Shown: one piece after another, positions 7,778 through 15,020 of the stretch | Layout: each line of letters opens with the position of its first letter | How positions within the stretch are numbered: the first letter of the stretch is position 1 | Source of the DNA: an uncultured Roseobacter sp. | GTDB taxonomy: Bacteria > Pseudomonadota > Alphaproteobacteria > Rhodobacterales > Rhodobacteraceae | NCBI RefSeq assembly: GCF_947491795.1 | Contig: NZ_CANLKW010000011.1 | Span: 1-45,727, forward strand | Direction: 5' to 3' | DNA length: 45,727 nucleotides | The notes under the pieces: model-generated | What the model saw: the letters and a program-made list of their open reading frames with translations, nothing else | Databases searched by the model: none | Told to the model about the DNA's origin: nothing | Translations under genes and position numbers: made by a program

Positions 7778-8451
7778 AAAGGGCCCCAACTCTTCTACTA
7801 TTCTTTGGCTTCAGGCTAAATCAAACTAAGACACACTGTCGCTTTTTTCACCTTGTAACCCAAACCATTCCCCGACACGAGAATGCTGGCTGTCTCGCGA
7901 TGTTTGAATGAAACCGGTGCTGAAAACCAAATCGTTCGCTGTACCGCATCCGACACTCTAGTTGGACTCTTGATCGCCTTTAGGGACACTCCAGCATCCG
8001 TTTTCGTGTCGTTGTTCATCACCTCCGAAGCGGCCCTTTGCGGACCTGCGACCTACGTTCGAGATGCTGCAACCGCAGCCCGCTTACCGGACATTCGCTG
8101 CAGCGGCAAAATCTGGGATCTGGCGAACTAACAGAATGCGGACAAAGCGGTCGATTGAAAGGTTTGCCATATTTGCACTTTTGCCGCACGTTTAAGCAGC
8201 GCACCAAATTCCATTTCGATGGAAATCAGAACTTGCGCCAAAATCTCTTTCTGATCGTTTGGATTCCATTTCTGCGAGGGTCCTGACAGGCTGGTGTTTT
8301 CAAATTCAAGATGAACAGGCTGCTGGAGACGACGGGAAATATGATGACTTTTGTCACGGGCTTCGATCATCTCTTCAAGAATTTACCGGCATTGATCTAA
8401 GCCTGATACGAGACTCGATTGCCGCGTTTACTGATCCGATGATGCGCCTGA
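7778..8451. other. Intergenic stretch with repeat; no convincing gene
   Basis: 674 bases without a supported gene. A minus-strand frame (7816-8019, about 67 codons) has a GGAGGTG only one base from its ATG, which is too close for normal initiation, and its product is not recognisable. Another minus frame at 8128-8370 overlaps the dispersed repeat at 8061-8150. Both are best treated as chance or decayed sequence. Confidence 0.45.
8061..8150 (+). repeat. Dispersed intergenic repeat copy
   Basis: Order of blocks: GATGCTGCAACCGCAGCCCG, CATTCGCTGCAGCGGCAAAA, TGGCGAACTA, ATGCGGACAAAG. The copy at 19541-19630 has the same blocks in the same order and at nearly the same spacing. Confidence 0.65.
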
Positions 8452-9267
8452 TCAAAACCGCTGTGTCGCTGTTTTAGATGATTTTCGCACCCGCAACGGT
8501 TGCTCAAAAACCTGAAGCTTCTTCAGCGCCGGTAGAAAGCGGTTGTAGCGTTCAACGAGCCCGAGCGCAGCCATGCCCATGCAATACTTGGAACAGCGCT
8601 TTGTCGGATGCACATGCTGGCCGCGCAGAATACTATCCGCGACGCCATTTCCGCGCGCCGACTTGGTCTCGAGGATGAAGCGATCAGAGGCGGCATGGCG
8701 CTGGTGCGCACTGTTGCGAAAGGACAGGCTGGCATCGATGGTCATGCGTTCACCGCCCTCTTTTGCGACAAGTGTCATGCGGGAATAGCGCATCTGGATC
8801 ACTGGTCTGAGGGTCTGGCCAAGCGGTGTCCCGTAAATCTCCTGATGGCAGCGATCAATGAATTCCAGCGCGTCCGGTGACAATTCCTGCGAGGTGGTCT
8901 CGATCCTGAGCCGCTTTTTGACAGTACGGTCGCGCAGGTCCTTCAGCTTCACCTCGAGGAAACTGTAGCCCGCGTCCAGATAGGTTCTGACCCGCACTTT
9001 GCAACGCTTGCGCCGCCCCTGGTGGTGATCCCGATACATCTGAGCATCACAACTGTCGTGGTATTCCGTCGCGTAGGTGAATGCCCGACTGCCCTCAATC
9101 TCCAGGACATCAAACAGCTCCCCGAACCGCCCAAGGACAGGCAGCAGACGATGTGCGGGCACTATATATTTGTTGTCCAGCCGTTCCAGCATGGCGGCTT
9201 TGGCGTTCAGGGTCTCCAGCGAGATTGTACCGAACGAAGCCAGTGCGGTTGCGATATCGGTGGTCAT
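8452..9267 (-). CDS. VTC-domain (polyphosphate polymerase type) protein
   Basis: 271 residues forming a single VTC domain (PF09359), a triphosphate-tunnel fold. In yeast Vtc4 this domain makes polyphosphate from ATP; bacterial stand-alone forms are less studied. Visible family marks are LERLDNKYIVP (the D-x-K-Y entrance strand), FTYATEYHDS with MYRDHHQGRR, the basic tunnel strand KRCKVRVRTY, FLEVKLKDLRDRTVKKRLRI supplying the E-x-K pair and tunnel-lining basic residues, and a late RFILETKSARG strand. No signal peptide or membrane segment, so the active site should face the cytoplasm. It lies 23 bases downstream of a DUF4956 membrane gene; VTC plus DUF4956 is a known bacterial pairing, so the two probably form a membrane complex. 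No SPX domain. Confidence 0.9.
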   Translation of the reverse strand: MTTDIATALASFGTISLETLNAKAAMLERLDNKYIVPAHRLLPVLGRFGELFDVLEIEGSRAFTYATEYHDSCDAQMYRDHHQGRRKRCKVRVRTYLDAGYSFLEVKLKDLRDRTVKKRLRIETTSQELSPDALEFIDRCHQEIYGTPLGQTLRPVIQMRYSRMTLVAKEGGERMTIDASLSFRNSAHQRHAASDRFILETKSARGNGVADSILRGQHVHPTKRCSKYCMGMAALGLVERYNRFLPALKKLQVFEQPLRVRKSSKTATQRF

Positions 9268-9290
9268 GTCAAAGCCTCCTTCGGGCAGAT

Positions 9291-9872
9291 TTACTTGCGA
9301 TAGAAGACGCTGATCTGCGCCATGTCGGTGATGTAATTGAGGGCGACGATCTGGTAGCTCATAACCTCGACACCGAGGCGGTCGGACAGCTCGCGGCGCA
9401 TCTTGTCGGTGTCGGAAAGGGCGTCGGGTTCAATCTTGTCGAGCGTGACCTTGATGCCGTCGACTGATTTGAGGATGCGCGGGTGATCAAAAAGATAGGC
9501 CGCCAGCAGCACCAGAACGATCACGGCGATCACAAATGGCAGCGTCGTGCCCTTGATCGAACAGATCACGGCAATGGCCACCGCGCCAAAGAAGTAGCTG
9601 ATTTCGATCTTGGTGATCTGTTCCGAGCGCAGGGTAAACAGCGCGAGGATCGCAAAAAGACCAAAGCCTGCCGCCAGCGAAAACTCCACCGATCCAAGGA
9701 TCGTCAGGACACCGAACGCGAAAATATTGAACAGGGACGCGGCGGTCACAAGCTCCTTGTCGCGATAGCGCTGATAAAAAAGGCCGAAAACGAGGACCGT
9801 CATGGCCGCAATATTCAGGAAAAAGCGTTCAATGATCCCGCTTGCTATCAGATGTTCAAGCACAATGTTCAC
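9291..9872 (-). CDS. DUF4956 integral membrane protein, partner of the VTC protein
   Basis: About 193 residues. Four to five membrane helices are visible: FFLNIAAMTVLVFGLFY, ASLFNIFAFGVLTILGS, FSLAAGFGLFAILALFTL, ISYFFGAVAIAVICSI and FVIAVIVLVLLAAYLF. A soluble tail follows (VDGIKVTLDKIEPDALSDTD ... MAQISVFYRK). The conserved ALFTLRSEQITKIEISYFFG loop is typical of DUF4956. Two GTG codons (9872 and 9863) are plausible starts; the frame extends further upstream, but that part is unlike the family and runs into the Pho-like box. It is upstream of, and close to, the VTC gene. It may be the channel or anchor for polyphosphate made by the VTC protein (inference). Confidence 0.85.
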   Translation of the reverse strand: MNIVLEHLIASGIIERFFLNIAAMTVLVFGLFYQRYRDKELVTAASLFNIFAFGVLTILGSVEFSLAAGFGLFAILALFTLRSEQITKIEISYFFGAVAIAVICSIKGTTLPFVIAVIVLVLLAAYLFDHPRILKSVDGIKVTLDKIEPDALSDTDKMRRELSDRLGVEVMSYQIVALNYITDMAQISVFYRK

Positions 9873-9958
9873 CAATCTGTTCTTGCCGCCGGTATGGTCG
9901 GCATTCTGTGAACAGACTGGCGCGGTCAGATGGGTCACACCTGCAAACGCGATGAAGC

Positions 9959-9991
9959 GCGTGTTACAGTTTTGTGAACCTTTTATGACAG
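9959..9991 (-). promoter_or_regulatory. Pho-box-like array of three 11-bp units
   Basis: Read on the minus strand, three consecutive 11-mers are CTGTCATAAAA, GGTTCACAAAA and CTGTAACACGC. The first is essentially the PhoB half-site plus spacer (CTGTCAT + AWAW), and 11-bp phasing is the hallmark of PhoB/OmpR-type binding. It points towards the DUF4956-VTC genes and ends about 87 bases before their start. Confidence 0.6.
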
Positions 9992-10068
9992 CTCGGCATG
10001 GCAACCCGTCATGCGGCGCCGCCGTCGCGCTGCGAGGCGGGATGCAGGTCCTGACGAAGATCCGAAAT

Positions 10069-10090
10069 GTTCATCTGACGTTCATCTGGC
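10069..10090 (+). promoter_or_regulatory. Tandem 11-bp direct-repeat box upstream of the EF-hand gene
   Basis: GTTCATCTGAC is followed immediately by GTTCATCTGGC, an almost exact 11-bp tandem repeat. Spacing and asymmetry match OmpR/PhoB-family operators. The box starts 107 bases before the EF-hand gene. A second box of the same form lies at 10661-10682, so the nearby response regulator (15018-15689) is the obvious candidate; this is inferred. Confidence 0.6.
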
Positions 10091-10175
10091 ATTAGATCAC
10101 GCGTCATCCACGGATACTAAGGTAATCCGCTTAGGCCAGGCATGTGCACTATGAGTAGAATGGTAAATCTGGAGA

Positions 10176-10631
10176 ATGGGTATCGTGGGCTACAGTCCTT
10201 TGCAGAGAAATCTCACCTTTTGTCGCGGGCTGCGTGCGGGCGCGCCGACGCGTGCGAAACTGTGCCTGATCCCGCTGATCTGCACTTTATCGACTCCTGC
10301 TTTTGCGCAATCTGCCAGCTTTCGGTCTGTAGACACCAATTCTGATCGTGTGCTGAGCCGGGATGAGCTTGTCGAAGCCTTTGGCACAAGCGCGGCGGCG
10401 CGGCTTTTGGCGCAGTCTGATCACAACCAGGACGGTCAGATAACGATTTCGGAATTGCGACAGGACTCAAGACGGGACGCAGACCGCGACACCGACGACA
10501 GTGATGAAAACGATGACGATGATGACGACCGGGACGATGACGATGATGACAGGGGAGACAGTGACCGGGGAGAAAGCGACGGAGGTGACAGTGATGGCGG
10601 AGACAGCGACGGGGGCGGCGATGATGACTGA
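10176..10631 (+). CDS. Exported EF-hand protein with Asp-rich acidic tail
   Basis: 151 residues. A signal peptide with a long polar n-region ends at TPAFA-QS (about residue 44). Two canonical EF-hand loops follow: residues 53-64 (DTNSDRVLSRDE) and 82-93 (DHNQDGQITISE), so calcium binding is likely. From about residue 97 to the end the chain is almost entirely Asp, Ser, Gly and Arg, ending in repeated SDGGD units; such tails can bind further calcium or polycations. It is first gene of the plus-strand arm, divergent from DUF4956-VTC, and has a tandem 11-bp box upstream. The GGAG close to its ATG gives a poor spacing, so the exact start is slightly uncertain. Confidence 0.82.
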   Translation: MGIVGYSPLQRNLTFCRGLRAGAPTRAKLCLIPLICTLSTPAFAQSASFRSVDTNSDRVLSRDELVEAFGTSAAARLLAQSDHNQDGQITISELRQDSRRDADRDTDDSDENDDDDDDRDDDDDDRGDSDRGESDGGDSDGGDSDGGGDDD

Positions 10632-10660
10632 CAGGACCGCGTTTTGTGCCAGGGGGGGTC

Positions 10661-10682
10661 GTTCATGCGCCGTTCACCTGAT
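10661..10682 (+). promoter_or_regulatory. Second tandem 11-bp direct-repeat box, upstream of the NTPase gene
   Basis: GTTCATGCGCC followed by GTTCACCTGAT keeps the GTTCA-N6-GTTCA frame of the box at 10069-10090; both boxes are followed at the same distance by AGATC. It starts 113 bases before the NTPase start, close to the 107 bases of the first box. Confidence 0.55.
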
Positions 10683-10773
10683 CACAGATCGACGGTTCAT
10701 CCATCTGCCGGAAATCTGTCAGCGGGCGCTTTCATACAGGAGGCACACAAACGCTTCAAACCGGAGACAACCA

Positions 10774-11832
10774 ATGACACATATGAAACCCCTCTCCCCC
10801 GCCCTCTGCGCCAATGCGAAATGGGCCTTCACCACACGCCGCGTCAACCGCACTGATGTGCGCGGTCTTTCGACCAGTTTTGCAACGGCGAAACCCGGTG
10901 ACCTGATCCTTTGCGAAATCGCCGAAATCGGACACCACAAGAAAATCCAGCTGGCCGAACGCCGTGTTTCAGTCAGCTATCCGGGCGACCTTGTCGTCCT
11001 GTGCCTGGGCGACCGGTACGCGCCGGACCAGTTCCTGGCGTCTGCTGTCATCGACGATGACCTGATTGACCTTGTCGCAGGCGGCGGTGTCGCCGGTCGC
11101 GTAGATGTGTCCCATATTGCCATGGACGATCCGACCCGGCTGAAACCGCTTGGCCTTCTGACGGGCGCGCAGGGGCAGGTGTTGAATATCGCGTCCTATG
11201 CCCTCCCCGCGACCGCGCCGAACCACGCCGTGACGGTCATCGGTGTCTTTGGTGCGTCGATGAATTCCGGTAAGACAACGGCTGCGTCCAGCCTTGCCCA
11301 CGGCTTACTCCGCGCGGGGTATAATGTGGCTGGCGTTAAGGCGACGGGCACCGGCGCTTTCGGTGATTTCAACAGTTTCGAGGACGGCGGCGCGCCAGCA
11401 CTCGATTTCACAGATGTCGGTATGGCCACGACCTACCGGATGCCCCTGGCGCGTATCGAGGACGGGTTTGACACTCTGGTTGCAACCGCTGCCGCACGCG
11501 GTGCCGAGGTTGTCGTCGTCGAAATCGCAGATGGTGTCTTCCAGCAGGAAACCCGCGCCATTCTCAGGTCTTCGAAAATCCGCGACCGGCTGGACGGCAT
11601 CCTTTTTGCAGCGCCCGACGCGCTGAGCGCGCTGGGGGGCGAGACAGTGCTGAACAGCATGAACCTCGGTTCTTTTGCGATCAGCGGCATGGTGAGTTGT
11701 TCGCCGCTGGCGGCAGCAGAAGCGGCAGAGGTGACAGGCCTGCCGATCCTGACGCGCGAAGACCTCTGGTCGCCCGCAACCATCGCAGAGCATGTCGCAC
11801 CCCTGATGCGCACTGCAACCGTGGCCGCATGA
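10774..11832 (+). CDS. P-loop NTPase of MobB/DUF1611-like type
   Basis: 352 residues. An N-terminal domain of about 145 residues (PGDLILCEIAEIGHHKKIQL ... CLGDRYAPDQF) looks like a small beta-rich module. A P-loop domain follows: Walker A at 160-168 (GASMNSGKT), preceded by HAVTVIGVF, and a second strand AEVVVVEIADG (244-254) in the Walker B position. The MNSGKTT loop and the following GYNVAGVKATGTGA resemble the MobB and DUF1611 P-loop groups, where a strand-loop after helix 1 contacts a substrate. I cannot name the substrate. The ATG at 10774 has GGAG 7 bases upstream. Its TGA overlaps the next ATG, so it is coupled to the ABC-like protein. Confidence 0.75.
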   Translation: MTHMKPLSPALCANAKWAFTTRRVNRTDVRGLSTSFATAKPGDLILCEIAEIGHHKKIQLAERRVSVSYPGDLVVLCLGDRYAPDQFLASAVIDDDLIDLVAGGGVAGRVDVSHIAMDDPTRLKPLGLLTGAQGQVLNIASYALPATAPNHAVTVIGVFGASMNSGKTTAASSLAHGLLRAGYNVAGVKATGTGAFGDFNSFEDGGAPALDFTDVGMATTYRMPLARIEDGFDTLVATAAARGAEVVVVEIADGVFQQETRAILRSSKIRDRLDGILFAAPDALSALGGETVLNSMNLGSFAISGMVSCSPLAAAEAAEVTGLPILTREDLWSPATIAEHVAPLMRTATVAA

Positions 11833-13349
11833 CCCCCCTCCCACCCCTGGCCACACGGGACCGCGTCACGGACGCGGTCCTTGTTGTATTTTGCGGTATC
11901 GTGCAGGCTGCAGCACTGGCCATGGGCGCCTTTGCCACCCGGGATGCCTTCGCCGCGCTTCATGGGGGTTCGTATCTGGCGACCGGTACACTCCTGGAAC
12001 TGGCTCTTGCGGGCGTTTTGACGGCGCTCTGCCTGTTCATTTCCGGCTGCCGTGCGGAACGTCTAGGCCAGAGCTACGCAATTGACCTGCGCCACGCGCT
12101 CTATGCCAGGATCGCCGGCTTGCCGAAATCACGACACGAACAGCGCCGTGTCGGTGCCTTATCGCTGCGCTTCGTCGGTGATCTGTCCGCCGCGCGGCTA
12201 TGGTTCGGGCAGGGACTACCCGGAGTGCTGTCGGCCTGTGTTGTGCTGCCCGGTGCTGTCGCGATCCTTTATGCGCTCAGCCCGGCTCTGACAGTTCGGG
12301 GACTGATGCCGCTGGCCATCGCGCTGACGGTGATGACGGCGGCGGCATGGCATCTGGAGCGGCGGCACCGCCGGTTACGCAAACGCCGCGCCGGTATTGC
12401 AATTTCCATGATCGAAAGGATCGCGATTGCGCCGGAGCTTGATGTGATGGGGCGCACCGATGCCGAGTTGCGCCGCCTCGACGATCAGGGCGCACGCCTG
12501 CGCGACGATGCGGTTGCCCGGCGCGGGCGCACTGTCGGGCTGCAGGCGCTTTTGCAGGCAGGCACGGCCGCGTCGGGGCTCGCGATCCTGTGGCATGCCA
12601 GCGTGCTGGGTGTGGCTCCAGCCACTGTTGCCGCCAGCCTGTCGGTCCTGGCGCTGATCGCTTTGCCGCTGCAGCACCTGGGTGCTGCCTGGGATCAATA
12701 CTGCGCCTGGCGTGTTGCGCGGGAAAAGGCGCAGGCCCTGCTGCGCGAACCGACGTTACCGCGCGCCCGGCGCCGCGCAAAGTCACCGGTCTGCGTTGCG
12801 GTGACCGGCACACTTGAAGGCCGGCAGGTTGCGTTCAGCGCAGCGGGCGGTGACCTGACCCGCCTAAGCGGCCCGGACAGCCATCATCTGGCGCGGATCA
12901 TCGCCGGGCTGGATCACCCGGAAACCGTTGATCTGCGTTTTGACGGCAAGACAGACCGCCCCGGCGTTGCTTACATCGGCGACGATCACATCGGATTACA
13001 GGGCAGTCTGCGCCGCTCTGCCACGCTGATGAACCGCAAGCGTCCCAGTGACCAGCGTATCATCGCTACGCTGACGGCTTTCGGTCTTGGGGATCTGTTG
13101 GCGTCTTGTGGCCTTGATCAACGACTGGCCGAAAACGGCAAGGGGCTGTGTGCAGCGCAGTTGCTGAGGCTGGATCTGGTGCGGGCAGTGCTTGGAAAGG
13201 CGGATGTGATTGTCATCGCGTCGCTGCGCTGGTCTGTTGAGCCGCAAAAGGATCAGTTGCTGGCGACGCTGCAAAACCATTCCACCGCAACACTTTTGCT
13301 GGCGGACACGACGGACATCGGCACGACCACAAAACCAGGGGCACTCTGA
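11829..13349 (+). CDS. ABC-exporter-like protein with a fully degenerate nucleotide-binding domain
   Basis: 506 residues. Residues 1-305 follow the type-I ABC exporter membrane fold: helices near 16-36, 52-72, 133-152, 158-175 and 245-280, plus an LRFVGDLSAARLWFG segment in the usual intracellular-loop position. Residues 320-506 align by eye with an ABC ATPase, but every motif is lost. The Walker A slot reads SGPDSHHLARIIAGL (no G-K-S/T), the Q-loop slot reads AYIGDDHIGLQGSL (no Gln), the signature reads LCAAQ, the Walker B slot reads ADVIVIASLRW (no D-E), and the switch His is absent. It is thus unlikely to hydrolyse ATP. The start overlaps the NTPase stop (ATGA). The upstream NTPase might supply energy or regulation (speculation). 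Confidence 0.78.
   Translation: MTPLPPLATRDRVTDAVLVVFCGIVQAAALAMGAFATRDAFAALHGGSYLATGTLLELALAGVLTALCLFISGCRAERLGQSYAIDLRHALYARIAGLPKSRHEQRRVGALSLRFVGDLSAARLWFGQGLPGVLSACVVLPGAVAILYALSPALTVRGLMPLAIALTVMTAAAWHLERRHRRLRKRRAGIAISMIERIAIAPELDVMGRTDAELRRLDDQGARLRDDAVARRGRTVGLQALLQAGTAASGLAILWHASVLGVAPATVAASLSVLALIALPLQHLGAAWDQYCAWRVAREKAQALLREPTLPRARRRAKSPVCVAVTGTLEGRQVAFSAAGGDLTRLSGPDSHHLARIIAGLDHPETVDLRFDGKTDRPGVAYIGDDHIGLQGSLRRSATLMNRKRPSDQRIIATLTAFGLGDLLASCGLDQRLAENGKGLCAAQLLRLDLVRAVLGKADVIVIASLRWSVEPQKDQLLATLQNHSTATLLLADTTDIGTTTKPGAL
11858..11880 (+). promoter_or_regulatory. Strong hairpin inside the first codons of the ABC-like gene
   Basis: GGACCGCGT-CACGG-ACGCGGTCC is a perfect 9-bp stem with a 5-base loop, followed by the T-rich stretch TTGTTGTATTTT. 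It covers codons 10-18 of the ABC-like gene, just after the coupled stop/start. It could act as an attenuator relieved by ribosomes, or be a coding coincidence. Confidence 0.45.
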
Positions 13350-13350
13350 C

Positions 13351-14886
13351 ATGCGTTCAACCACATTATTCGGCATCTATGCGGTCGTTGTCATTGGCCT
13401 GATCGGGGGACTGGCCGGTCTGACACTGTACAACCTGGAAAAATCGCGGTGGTGGGACGCGCGCACGCAACTGGCACAGGAATCCTATGCGCTCCACCTG
13501 AAACTCGAAGTGAAACTCTACCGTTTGTTCAAACAACATGTCAGCACACTGCTGATCGGGGACAGCGATAGGGGTGAGGCGGAGGCCTTTCTGCGCGACA
13601 GGATCGACCAGAACCTTCTGGACATTCGTTCTGTCATTGAGCGTGAGATCGAAATGGTGGGCGAGGAAGAACTTGAAGAGCTGCAACTGCTTGACGAAAT
13701 CGAAGCCGACATTCGGTCTGTCGATACCGCTATTGCAGCTCTTACCTCTGCAGATGATCCCCTGGAATCATTTTTGCGGACCGAACGCCTTGCAGCCCTT
13801 CTGGACGGCGGTATCGACGTGGAACTCGACCGCAAAATCGGGGCCGCGCTGGAGGAGGAGCTGGAAGAAACCCAGGAGGTTCTGGCCGACGCCGTTGCCT
13901 TTCGGGCGCGGGACCAAAAGATCGTCTACGCGCTGCTGGCCCTGGCAACAGGCACGCTGATCGTGGCTCTTCTTTCATTCAATGGTCAGATCAGGCACCC
14001 TATCATCCGCCTGCAAAAGGAAATCGAACGCCTGCGCCGGGCGGATTATTCGAAACCTGTCGCCCTTGGCGGCAGTCTGGAATTTCACGAGTTGGGCGCG
14101 GTTCTTCAGGACATGGGAGAGGGTCTTGCCGTGCGCGAGGCCACGCGTGCGGAACAGAAAAAACAGCTGGAAGACACTGTGGCAACCCGGACAGCAGAAC
14201 TCCAGCAACTGATCGACAAGCTTGAAACGGGTGAAAAAAACCGCATGCGGCTGATGGCTGACATCAGCCATGAACTGCGCACACCTCTGGCGATTATCCT
14301 TGGCGAGGCGGACGTAACGTTGCGTACCCAACGCGAGTTGAGCGAAGATGTGTCGGATGCGCTGGCCCGCATACGGGAATCCGCCAGGCACACAAACCAG
14401 ATCGTTGATGACATGCTGACCGTGGCACGCCGCGAAGCCGGTCAGCTCAGGCTCGACCGAAAAGAGCTGGATTTGCTCAAGGTCGTGAATGACGCGGTGT
14501 CGATGTTTCCCCAGAAGGTTCTCGTCCAGAGCCCCGACGAAAAGATTTTTGGCAACGTCGATGAAGTCAGATTGCGCCAGTCAGTGCTTGCCTTGTTGCA
14601 CAACGCCCGGCGCTATGGTGGCCCCAGAATTCACGTATCGCTCCTGCAAAACGACTCGGACAATATCATAATCGTCGAAGATGACGGGCCAGGCCTGAAC
14701 CCGGAGGAAAAAGAAAGCGCCTTTGAGCGGTTCTTTCGCGGTTCAAACGCGTCCGGTCAGGGGATCGAAGGCAGCGGTCTTGGTTTGCCGGTCGTCAAAT
14801 CCATCGTGCTGGCCCACGGCGGCACAGTCGAGTTAGAGGACAGCGCCCTGGGCGGTCTGCAGGTTGTGATGACACTCCCCATATAA
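13351..14886 (+). CDS. Sensor histidine kinase
   Basis: 511 residues, starting one base after the stop of the ABC-like gene. There are two membrane helices (about 7-29 and 190-210) enclosing a 160-residue sensor region that is strongly helical and acidic (VGEEELEELQLLDEIEADIR), then a HAMP-like linker and a coiled coil (about 215-295). The catalytic core is complete: H-box DISHELRTPLA with the phospho-accepting His307, N-box VLALLHNARRYG, G1 VEDDGPGL, F-box FERFFRG and G2 GSGLGLP. The Asn-box has HNARR where most kinases have LxNAxK. Its partner is the OmpR-type regulator 131 bases downstream. The acidic periplasmic part might sense cations or a product of this gene block (inference). Confidence 0.9.
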   Translation: MRSTTLFGIYAVVVIGLIGGLAGLTLYNLEKSRWWDARTQLAQESYALHLKLEVKLYRLFKQHVSTLLIGDSDRGEAEAFLRDRIDQNLLDIRSVIEREIEMVGEEELEELQLLDEIEADIRSVDTAIAALTSADDPLESFLRTERLAALLDGGIDVELDRKIGAALEEELEETQEVLADAVAFRARDQKIVYALLALATGTLIVALLSFNGQIRHPIIRLQKEIERLRRADYSKPVALGGSLEFHELGAVLQDMGEGLAVREATRAEQKKQLEDTVATRTAELQQLIDKLETGEKNRMRLMADISHELRTPLAIILGEADVTLRTQRELSEDVSDALARIRESARHTNQIVDDMLTVARREAGQLRLDRKELDLLKVVNDAVSMFPQKVLVQSPDEKIFGNVDEVRLRQSVLALLHNARRYGGPRIHVSLLQNDSDNIIIVEDDGPGLNPEEKESAFERFFRGSNASGQGIEGSGLGLPVVKSIVLAHGGTVELEDSALGGLQVVMTLPI

Positions 14887-14990
14887 TCGCGTGACCCGGG
14901 TATATCTCCGGACGGAATGACCGGTAAGACATAATAGACGATACGGGCATTGGGACACTGCTTTGCCAGCGCAGACATCCAGAAAAGCCA

Positions 14991-15020
14991 GAAACGGAAA
15001 CGGAAACGGAAACGGAAATG
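14991..15020 (+). repeat. Hexanucleotide tandem repeat running into the response-regulator start
   Basis: Four GAAACG units are followed by a fifth, imperfect unit (GAAATG) whose ATG is the start codon at 15018. The units also supply the only purine-rich ribosome-binding sequence (GGA about 7 bases before the ATG). Copy-number slippage would change the leader while preserving the nearest unit. Confidence 0.7.

Noticed and set aside
7816..8019. Small minus-strand frame with GGAGGTG at its start
   Set aside because: The ribosome-site spacing is about one base, the product is unlike any family, and it adjoins a repeat copy. Kept only as a note.
14730..14751. Another GTTCN-N6-GTTCA spacing, inside the kinase gene
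   Set aside because: It encodes the conserved FERFFRG F-box of histidine kinases, so the protein sequence explains it.
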